This document shows positions 1-5,046 of a stretch of 7,617 nucleotides of DNA, in pieces. Location of the stretch: NCBI GenBank assembly GCA_038533155.1, contig JBCAZH010000107.1:1-7617 (forward strand). The letters run 5' to 3'. The notes under the pieces are model-generated. The model ran no database searches. It worked only from the letters and a program-made list of their open reading frames with translations, and was not told the origin of the DNA. This DNA is from CALBPI01 sp038533155 (GTDB lineage Bacteria; Pseudomonadota; Gammaproteobacteria; Steroidobacterales; Woeseiaceae). The position numbers and the translations under genes are program-made. Every line of letters starts with the position of its first letter. Positions within the stretch are counted from its first letter, which is position 1.

Positions 1-600
1 GCCAACTTCCGCAAGGTGATGGCACTGGCCATCCACCTAGATGTTGAAGTCACTGTGCAAGAAGTTGATGTATACAGTGGCGCCGGTCAACACCCGTCTT
101 TTCTGGAGCTCAATCCGTTGGGGCAGATTCCGACGTTGGTCGATAATGGCGTCGTATTGAGCGAGTCGAATGCGATTGCGATCTACCTGGCTGAACGATA
201 TGGGGAAGGCCTGCTGTACGGTACTAACGCATTGCGGCGCGCGGGAATTAATAGATGGCTGTTTTGGGAAGCGAGCCATTGGCAGCGCATCCTAGCCGAA
301 GTCATGGGACCACAGGTTGGACATAGGCTACTGCCCGATGTTGTTCCAAAGCCGGAATACTCGGTCGATTGGAACTCTGTGGATTGCCACAAGCAGTTGA
401 CCTTCCTCGATGATGCTTTGAAGACGGAATGGATCGCCGGGGCGGAGCTGTCTATCGCGGACTTCTGTGTCGGCGGGATGACAACTTATTTCGCCCATAC
501 GGAGTTCCCGTTCTCAAAATATCAAAACATTCGGCGATGGTACGATGCTCTGAACCGCTTGCCATCTTGGAGCGCGACGTTGGATGCACTATGGGCGTAG
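1..600 (+). CDS. Glutathione S-transferase family protein, 5' end missing
   Basis: Reading in frame from base 1, the protein opens with ANFRKV and has no start, so the gene begins outside the window; the Met at 16 is internal. The first ~70 residues are the second part of a GST thioredoxin-like domain: the NPLGQIPTL segment carries the cis-proline (codon 130-132), and LSESNAIAIYL carries the Glu-Ser pair (163-168) that in this family binds the gamma-glutamyl part of glutathione. The remainder is an all-helical C-terminal domain ending in RRWYDALNRLPSWSATL, the usual GST tail. By family, it would be a cytosolic enzyme conjugating or reducing small electrophiles with glutathione. The strand 1 region with the catalytic Ser, Cys or Tyr lies upstream, so subclass and substrate cannot be given. 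The stop is TAG at 598-600. The next gene lies 117 bp downstream on the same strand, with no evident rho-independent terminator between them. Confidence 0.9.
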   Translation, partial: ANFRKVMALAIHLDVEVTVQEVDVYSGAGQHPSFLELNPLGQIPTLVDNGVVLSESNAIAIYLAERYGEGLLYGTNALRRAGINRWLFWEASHWQRILAEVMGPQVGHRLLPDVVPKPEYSVDWNSVDCHKQLTFLDDALKTEWIAGAELSIADFCVGGMTTYFAHTEFPFSKYQNIRRWYDALNRLPSWSATLDALWA

Positions 601-613
601 CATGGCATCACGA

Positions 614-629
614 AAACTCGCAGGAGTTT
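614..629 (+). repeat. Short hairpin after the GST stop
   Basis: AAACTC (614-619) and GAGTTT (624-629) are perfect reverse complements around a 4-base loop, GCAG. The stem is only 6 bp and AT-rich, and no T-run follows, so it is not a convincing terminator. It contains the GGAG at 623-626 that would be the ribosome binding site of the small ORF at 638. It may be chance. Confidence 0.25.
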
Positions 630-637
630 ATCTAGAG

Positions 638-715
638 ATGAGGGTATTGATCACTCTTTCCTTTTGCTTTGGATTGCTGATTACGACCACATCGGACGGC
701 GATCTGAGAGTTTAG
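638..715 (+). CDS. Possible 25-aa leader-like ORF upstream of the acetyltransferase
   Basis: An ATG at 638 opens a 25-codon frame ending in TAG at 713-715, two bases before the ATG of the acetyltransferase gene. The peptide begins MRVLITLSFCFGLLITTT, a hydrophobic stretch after one Arg, then ends in a short polar tail. It resembles a truncated signal peptide or a small membrane peptide. A GGAG lies at 623-626, 11 bases from the ATG, which is long; an AGAG sits closer, at 634-637. The near-contact with the next start would allow translational coupling. No family is recognised, and a frame this short arises easily by chance. It could also be the degenerate start of a lost secreted protein. Confidence 0.2.
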   Translation: MRVLITLSFCFGLLITTTSDGDLRV

Positions 716-717
716 AA

Positions 718-1185
718 ATGAGAATTGAGCGAGATGATCTGACTCGTCCCGAGGTGCATGCACTCCTGGCTGAGCACCTTGAGAATATGCATCAACTGTC
801 GCCGGTCGACAGCGTGCATGCACTCGATCTCGATGGACTCCGAGTACCGGAAATCACGTTTTGGACGGTGTGGTCGGGGGCCGAACTTCTAGGATGCGGT
901 GCGCTCAAGGAGTTGGCCAGCGATCATGGTGAGATCAAATCCATGCGGACTCCTGCGGCGAAGCGGCGAAGAGGTGCAGCGCGCTATGTACTCGAGCACA
1001 TTATTCGTGAAGCTACTGAGCGAGGGTATCGACACTTGAGTTTAGAGACGGGTTCGAGCCAGACGTTCGATGCCGCGCACCGGTTATACCTCAGCGCCGG
1101 TTTTCAGTACTGCGGTCCATTTGGGTCGTATACTGAAGATCCCAATAGCAGGTTCCTGAGTATGGTGTTGCCCGTCGTCGATTGA
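718..1185 (+). CDS. GNAT family N-acetyltransferase (YsnE-like)
   Basis: The 155-residue protein transfers an acetyl group from acetyl-CoA to an unidentified amine, presumably in the cytosol. The family-typical landmarks run in order: MRIERDDLTRPEVHALLAEH at the N-terminus, SVHALDLDGLRVPEITFW (residues 32-49), GCGALKEL (59-66), HGEIKSMRT (70-78), then the acetyl-CoA pyrophosphate-binding motif R83-x-x-G86-x-A88, LSLETGS (107-113), and AGFQYCGPFGSYTEDPNSRF near the end. This pattern and the length match the B. subtilis YsnE type. I chose the ATG at 718 because homologues start with an M-x-I-x-x-D-D-L segment; the frame stays open upstream to a TTG at 664, but that extension is unlike the family. 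A weak GAGAG lies 7 bases upstream. The physiological substrate is unknown, and I can say nothing firm about regulation. Confidence 0.93.
   Translation: MRIERDDLTRPEVHALLAEHLENMHQLSPVDSVHALDLDGLRVPEITFWTVWSGAELLGCGALKELASDHGEIKSMRTPAAKRRRGAARYVLEHIIREATERGYRHLSLETGSSQTFDAAHRLYLSAGFQYCGPFGSYTEDPNSRFLSMVLPVVD
754..825 (+). repeat. Two copies of a 12-bp repeat containing a 10-bp palindrome
   Basis: GTGCATGCACTC occurs at 754-765 and again at 814-825, exactly 60 bp apart. The first ten bases, GTGCATGCAC, form a perfect palindrome. Both copies are in frame in the acetyltransferase gene and encode Val-His-Ala-Leu. The second VHAL lies in a conserved family segment; the first lies in a more variable one. 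No T-run or known operator match is seen. Confidence 0.5.
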
Positions 1186-1274
1186 TATCGTGAAGTCATA
1201 ACGCCGCGGCGGCGAGTCGGTACTATTTGGGGCTGTAGGTCGCGACTTGGATTGTCAGTTGAGATACTAAGCCG

Positions 1275-1670
1275 ATGAAACGTGAGCTTGCCCACATATC
1301 CCTTGTCGTCAAAGACTATGACGAAGCAATCGAGTACTACACCACGGTGCTCGATTTTGAGTTGATCGAAGATATCGACCAGCCTGAACAGAATAAGCGG
1401 TGGGTCGTTGTTCGACCGCACGGGTCAGATGCCACATCGATAGTCCTTGCGCGGCCATCCAATGATCGTCAGAAGGATTTCATCGGTGATCAAACCGGTG
1501 GTCGAGTAACGTTCTTTCTGTCGACCGATGATTTCTGGCGTGACCACGCTTTGTTTCAGTCTCGTGGTGTTACCTTTGTGCGCGAACCTCTCGAGGCGCC
1601 ATACGGCACCGTTGCCGTATTCAAAGACTTGTACGGCAACCTTTGGGATCTTATTCAATACCGCGAATGA
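1275..1670 (+). CDS. VOC superfamily (glyoxalase/dioxygenase fold) protein
   Basis: This 131-residue protein has the two beta-alpha-beta-beta-beta modules of the vicinal oxygen chelate fold. Module 1 begins with AHISLVVKDYDEAIEYYTTV (residues 6-25), with His7 at the usual first metal-ligand position, and runs to SIVLA near 55-59. Module 2 begins at RVTFFLSTDDFWRDHALF (77-94) and ends with PYGTVAVFKDLYGNLWDLIQ (109-128), the standard closing signature. The Glu that often serves as the last metal ligand appears replaced by Gln128, a substitution common in this subgroup, so catalysis of the glyoxalase I type should not be assumed. Family members include glyoxalases, dioxygenases and drug-binding resistance proteins; the role here is unknown. 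The ATG at 1275 sits directly before the conserved first strand; its ribosome site is weak (GAGA at 1261-1264). The gene ends 16 bp before the lipoprotein hydrolase and is probably co-transcribed with it. Confidence 0.9.
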   Translation: MKRELAHISLVVKDYDEAIEYYTTVLDFELIEDIDQPEQNKRWVVVRPHGSDATSIVLARPSNDRQKDFIGDQTGGRVTFFLSTDDFWRDHALFQSRGVTFVREPLEAPYGTVAVFKDLYGNLWDLIQYRE

Positions 1671-1673
1671 GTA

Positions 1674-1677
1674 GGAG
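1674..1677 (+). promoter_or_regulatory. Shine-Dalgarno site of the serine hydrolase gene
   Basis: GGAG, within TAGGAGTAAGAG, begins three bases after the TGA of the VOC gene and lies 9 bases before the ATG at 1687. It fixes the start just ahead of the lipoprotein signal and supports translation of both genes from one message. Confidence 0.7.
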
Positions 1678-1686
1678 TAAGAGCTA

Positions 1687-3198
1687 ATGTTGTCGAAAAT
1701 CGGTTGGTTCGTCACGTACGTTTTGTGTGTGGTCATCGTGTCTGCGTGCAGCACCTCGCAGTCATCGAGCTCGGAGATTTCGGACAACACGTTACTTGAT
1801 CCAAAGACGTCGAGCGCGAGTGAAGCGAAGGCGACGGAGGTGCTGAGCAGTCTCGCTCCGCCCATCCTGCTCGCAGGGGAAGCGCGACCGAACTGGACAA
1901 TCGAGGAGCGGATGGCGCACTACCGTGTTCCGGGTGTCAGCGTCGCCGTGATTCTCGACGGGAAAATCGCGTGGGCGAAAGCTTTTGGCTATGCAGATGC
2001 TGCCGAACAGATTCCGGTCACCGGAGAAACACTGTTTCAAGCTGCGTCGATCTCAAAGCCCGTTACGGCATTGGCAGCGCTTCAATTGGTCGACGCGGGG
2101 TTGATCGATCTGGATACGCCCGTCAATGAATATCTGACTCGCTGGCAAATCCCAAGCAACGTCTTTACTCAGGAAGTGCCGGTTACGTTGCGGCACTTGT
2201 TGTCCCATACGGGTGGACTGACTGTGCATGGCTTTCCTGGATACCCGGAAGGCGATCCGTTGCCGACAGCGATTGAGGTGTTGAACGGAGCATCGCCGGC
2301 GAATACCAATGCCGTCGTGGTTGATCAGTTCCCTGGCCTTGTACATCGATATTCAGGTGGTGGTTACACGATCGCGCAAGTGATGCTTGAGGATGTTTCA
2401 GGGGAGTCGTTTGAGGAGCTACTCGATTGGTTGGTGCTGAAGCCTGCGAATATGAGTGTAAGTTCCTTTAGGCAACCGTTGCCGGTGTTGAAAGCGCCGA
2501 TTGCGTCGGCGGCGCATGACGCTGAAGGAAACAAGGTTGATGGCCACTCCCATCGATACCCAGAGCTCGCAGCCGCAGGGCTGTGGACCACGCCGACGGA
2601 TCTCGCGAACCTCGCAATTGCGATCGCAAACGGCGGAAACGATGGCGAGCAGATGCTCAGCGAACAGATGTTGGTCGAGATGATGACACCACTTGGCGGA
2701 AGTGACTACGGGCTTGGATTCGGTGTGCATCAATACGGTGATCAACAAGTACTGAGTCATACAGGCGGCAACCATGGTTTTCGAGCCGTATTCAGTTTTC
2801 ATCCGGAGGGCAACTACGGCGTCGCCATAATGACAAACAGTGATCGCGGTGATTCCGTTGCACGCGAGCTGCAGAGTGCGCTCGCTGAGACCTACGGTTG
2901 GCCCGCAGGTGCTAGCGAGATACGTGATACGGCGGATCTCAGTGAGGCTGAGCTAGGCCGCTTTGTTGGTCGCTACGTCGGTGACTTCGGTGGAGAGATG
3001 CATCAAGTTGTGATCTCCGTGATCGATGGTGGTCTGTCTCTTGAGAGTGACCTTGGAATCAAGCCGCACGCCGTGTTTATGAGCCCGGACCAACGATCCA
3101 TCTTCAATCGGAACGGTGGCACGATTCGTTTTAGCTACGTCGATGGCGAGTTGCGTGGCCTGTATCTGTACGGCGTGAAGTTCAATAAGGCGGAGTAG
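1687..3198 (+). CDS. Lipoprotein serine hydrolase, class C beta-lactamase/CubicO family
   Basis: The 503-residue protein starts with a lipoprotein signal ending VSA-Cys21; the next residue is Ser, which predicts outer-membrane sorting. A Ser/Thr-rich linker follows (22-55). The hydrolase domain (about 70-405) shows the family signatures: nucleophile motif S121-I-S-K124, Y222-S-G in the place of Tyr-x-Asn, and H358-T-G in the place of Lys-Thr-Gly. LRHLLSHTGGL (168-178) is another hallmark. A C-terminal region (about 415-503, from LSEAELGRFVGRYVG) looks like the small beta-rich domain often appended to these proteins. By family, it is an envelope esterase, D-aminopeptidase or peptidase acting through an acyl-serine. 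Relatives with this Tyr-Ser-Gly pattern are mostly not true beta-lactamases, so antibiotic resistance is not implied. Substrate is unknown. The gene probably follows the VOC gene in an operon and converges on the CPBP gene 51 bp away. Confidence 0.93.
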   Translation: MLSKIGWFVTYVLCVVIVSACSTSQSSSSEISDNTLLDPKTSSASEAKATEVLSSLAPPILLAGEARPNWTIEERMAHYRVPGVSVAVILDGKIAWAKAFGYADAAEQIPVTGETLFQAASISKPVTALAALQLVDAGLIDLDTPVNEYLTRWQIPSNVFTQEVPVTLRHLLSHTGGLTVHGFPGYPEGDPLPTAIEVLNGASPANTNAVVVDQFPGLVHRYSGGGYTIAQVMLEDVSGESFEELLDWLVLKPANMSVSSFRQPLPVLKAPIASAAHDAEGNKVDGHSHRYPELAAAGLWTTPTDLANLAIAIANGGNDGEQMLSEQMLVEMMTPLGGSDYGLGFGVHQYGDQQVLSHTGGNHGFRAVFSFHPEGNYGVAIMTNSDRGDSVARELQSALAETYGWPAGASEIRDTADLSEAELGRFVGRYVGDFGGEMHQVVISVIDGGLSLESDLGIKPHAVFMSPDQRSIFNRNGGTIRFSYVDGELRGLYLYGVKFNKAE

Positions 3199-3246
3199 GA
3201 AGCGACGAGCGAGTCCTCAGTTCCAAGCCCCTGTCGGTCGTCCTAC
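3195..3246. repeat. Inverted repeat between convergent genes
   Basis: GTAGGA plus CGAC (3195-3200 and 3203-3206, with a 2-base AG bulge) is complementary to GTCGTCCTAC (3237-3246). The stem would be 6 + 4 bp with a ~30-base loop, starting within the hydrolase stop codon region and ending four bases from the CPBP stop. No U-run is present on either side, so it is at best a weak shared transcription end or mRNA 3' structure. Confidence 0.3.
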
Positions 3247-3249
3247 TGA

Positions 3250-3999
3250 TTACGGAACCGGTTTTGCACGTGTCAGCCACCAGGTGCTGCCGACAATAGC
3301 GACTACCAGTGTCAGGCGCACTACGTTGCCGTACCAGTGGCCCATAGCACTATCGCCAAGCGCGAAGACTTCCCAAAGCGTATTCATCCCGCAGTGGGCC
3401 AAAATCGCTGGCCACAAATTTCGCTTCCAACGTATGTACATCCAACCAAACAGAAGGCTGCCGATGCCGGTAATCGCCGCGATGCCGCCGGCTTCGATCA
3501 GAGACTGGCCCTGTGAGGCGTGAGCAATCCCAAAAACCATGGACGGAATTAACGCCGCAGGAAGGAATCGCCAGCCTGCAAAAGCAATCAACCCACCGAG
3601 GGCTAGACCTCGGTAAGCAATCTCCTCGAATACAGGTCCACCGATACCCAACCATAGCAAGTGACTCGCTTGTAGCGCATCCGATGGCCCGCTTGCGAGT
3701 AAGCACGCCACAGAGGCGCTTGCGAATACAAAGCCGAGAGCAGCCATCGCGCGGGAATCGGGTTTGCGTAGTCCGATCACCGATACGATGCGCCCCAACC
3801 GAACGCCACCCACTACACGAAGCAATCCGACAAGTACTAATGTGTCGCTAAGTGAAGCCAATAGAGACCGACTGTAGGGCAAGCCAGCAATACCGTTTGG
3901 AGCTAGGGTGCGGGCTGCATCACCGCTGATGACCGTCCAACCCAGCCCAACTATGACGGCGACGAGTATTCGATGCGACTGGTTTGAAGTTACACTCAC
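3250..3999 (-). CDS. CPBP family intramembrane metalloprotease (CAAX/Abi type)
   Basis: The 249-residue, strongly hydrophobic protein has roughly six to seven membrane segments, for example around 11-28, 45-65, 84-103, 135-155, 166-188 and 225-243. The three family motifs appear in order: E125-E126-x-x-x-R130 (EEIAYR), F156-x-x-x-H160 (FGIAH) and H202-x-x-x-N206 (HCGMN). In the archaeal Rce1 relative these polar residues line the intramembrane active site. By family, it cleaves peptide bonds inside the inner membrane; bacterial members act in bacteriocin self-immunity, peptide maturation or unknown roles. The target cannot be named here. The start is GTG at 3997-3999, immediately after an in-frame TAA, so no longer form exists; there is no clear Shine-Dalgarno site, and the next in-frame Met is too far inside (residue 85). 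It is divergent from the AraC-type gene across 70 bp. Confidence 0.92.
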   Translation of the reverse strand: MSVTSNQSHRILVAVIVGLGWTVISGDAARTLAPNGIAGLPYSRSLLASLSDTLVLVGLLRVVGGVRLGRIVSVIGLRKPDSRAMAALGFVFASASVACLLASGPSDALQASHLLWLGIGGPVFEEIAYRGLALGGLIAFAGWRFLPAALIPSMVFGIAHASQGQSLIEAGGIAAITGIGSLLFGWMYIRWKRNLWPAILAHCGMNTLWEVFALGDSAMGHWYGNVVRLTLVVAIVGSTWWLTRAKPVP

Positions 4000-4013
4000 T
4001 TAAGACCAACTGT

Positions 4014-4042
4014 TTTAAACATGCACTTGCACACGTCCACAA
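4014..4042 (-). promoter_or_regulatory. Candidate promoter of the CPBP gene
   Basis: On the minus strand TTGTGG (plus 4037-4042) and TTTAAA (plus 4014-4019) are separated by 17 bases, the ideal sigma-70 spacing; matches to TTGACA and TATAAT are only 3/6 and 4/6. Transcription from it would start about 7-8 bases before the GTG, giving a nearly leaderless message, which would fit the missing Shine-Dalgarno site. This rests on eye matching only. Confidence 0.25.
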
Positions 4043-4058
4043 AGACTACCGCTTGTTT

Positions 4059-4062
4059 GGAG
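4059..4062 (+). promoter_or_regulatory. Shine-Dalgarno site deciding a TTG start
   Basis: GGAG lies 7 bases before the TTG at 4070. The frame has no ATG or GTG between its upstream stop (TAA at 4016-4018) and this point, and the nearby ATG at 4065 runs into TGA after two codons, so this site argues for the TTG as the true start of the AraC-type gene. Confidence 0.55.
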
Positions 4063-4069
4063 CTATGCA

Positions 4070-4927
4070 TTGAAGGAATCGGACGAAAACACTGCCGAGC
4101 TTCGCTCAGTATGTCCTCCCGAGGCTTTGTCTGCGTTCATCAGTGTTTTCGTATGTAGGAAGGATCGAGTCGACGCAGACGTCGTTCGCCTACTACCGGA
4201 GTTGCGGTCATCCGTTCAGGTTAGCTTAGCGGACCCGTACTGGGTCCGTGAGCGAGAAGATCGGGCGCCCTGGCGGCGATGCCCAGAAATTGCGTTATGG
4301 ACGCCGAGGACGGTTTGGGGATACGGGCATGCAAAATGCGACATCAAGGTCTACGCGTTTGGACTCACGCCCTTGGGATTGAAGACACTTCTTCGAGGCA
4401 CGCGAGTCGTCGAACCCAATCACGTCTATGACCTTAGTTGCGATCCGGAGTTGCGCTATCTTCGAGACGACGCGGGACAGTGCAGTTTCGATGATTGGTG
4501 CAGCATTACGTCTGACCGCCTTGGCCGAGTATTTAGAGACGTCGATTCCGTGCCAGCAATCTCAGACGAAGCCTTGGCCGTGCTGTCAACAGATGGCGGA
4601 GGTGCCGTTGCGGCCGCGTCGGAACTCATGCGTTTGTCGACCCGACAGTTCCGTCGGCGTTTCGCGGCAGCTTTTGGGATGTCCCCGAAACGCTACCAAA
4701 AACTGGCTCGAGTGGACCGTATGATCCGACAACTACATCCTCGCGCCTGGGAGTCTGACGCATTCGCAGCAATGCCCGTCGCGTTCGCGGACCAACCCCA
4801 CGCGATCAGAGAATTTAAAGAAGCTACCGGCATTACGCCCGCCGCCTATGTCGCAAAAAAGGCGGCCGGTGATCTTACATTGCGATCTTTGACGATCGAG
4901 AGCGGTGTTAAGTCGCCCGTCGAGTGA
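4070..4927 (+). CDS. AraC family transcriptional regulator
   Basis: The 285-residue protein has a C-terminal AraC-type DNA-binding domain (about 178-262). The first helix-turn-helix covers AAASELMRLSTRQFRRRFAA with GMSPKRYQKLARV following; the second covers the AFADQPHAIREFKEATGITP segment, where the DQ-H-IREF-TG-TP pattern is a close family match. The N-terminal ~130 residues (LLPELRSSVQVSLADPYW, then WGYGHAKCDIKVYAFGLTPLG and a VYDLSC segment) resemble the DUF6597-type sensor domain found in many AraC proteins rather than the AraC sugar-binding cupin; this call is tentative. Ligand and targets are unknown. The start is probably TTG at 4070, supported by GGAG at 4059-4062. The gene diverges from the CPBP gene (70 bp) and is followed, 119 bp on, by the S9 peptidase gene on the same strand; either is a plausible target. 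Confidence 0.92.
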   Translation: MKESDENTAELRSVCPPEALSAFISVFVCRKDRVDADVVRLLPELRSSVQVSLADPYWVREREDRAPWRRCPEIALWTPRTVWGYGHAKCDIKVYAFGLTPLGLKTLLRGTRVVEPNHVYDLSCDPELRYLRDDAGQCSFDDWCSITSDRLGRVFRDVDSVPAISDEALAVLSTDGGGAVAAASELMRLSTRQFRRRFAAAFGMSPKRYQKLARVDRMIRQLHPRAWESDAFAAMPVAFADQPHAIREFKEATGITPAAYVAKKAAGDLTLRSLTIESGVKSPVE

Positions 4928-5046
4928 ATGGAAACGTCTCGGTCTTTGAGCGCTTTCGACAGATCCCTGACACCGTTTGAGGTCGTCGACTTGAGTTTGG
5001 TAGCCTCCAAAAACGTCTAACACCACACATCATGTAAGGGACTGCA

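Noticed and set aside
1202..1211. Perfect palindrome CGCCGCGGCG between the acetyltransferase and VOC genes
   Set aside because: It has no loop and no T-run, and short GC-only palindromes are expected by chance at this base composition.
1..1670. Possible integron cassette array (GST, GNAT and VOC genes are frequent cassette cargo)
   Set aside because: I looked for paired RYYYAAC and GTTRRRY core sites between the genes and found none. The only fit, GTCTAAC at 5015 with GTTAAAC at 5155, puts one site inside the S9 coding sequence.
1425..1865. Minus-strand open frame of 146 codons across the VOC/hydrolase junction
   Set aside because: It overlaps two well-recognised plus-strand genes and shows no domain or plausible composition.
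1687..3198. Calling the serine hydrolase an AmpC-type beta-lactamase
   Set aside because: The Tyr-Ser-Gly and His-Thr-Gly motifs, lipoprotein anchor and C-terminal extra domain fit the esterase/D-aminopeptidase-like branch rather than AmpC.
3255..3265. AACCGGTT palindrome near the 3' end of the CPBP gene
   Set aside because: An 8-bp palindrome in coding sequence is too short to interpret.
3250..4927. A bacteriocin immunity or abortive-infection system around the CPBP gene
   Set aside because: No small precursor peptide, transporter or other defence gene is adjacent; CPBP proteins are common outside such systems.
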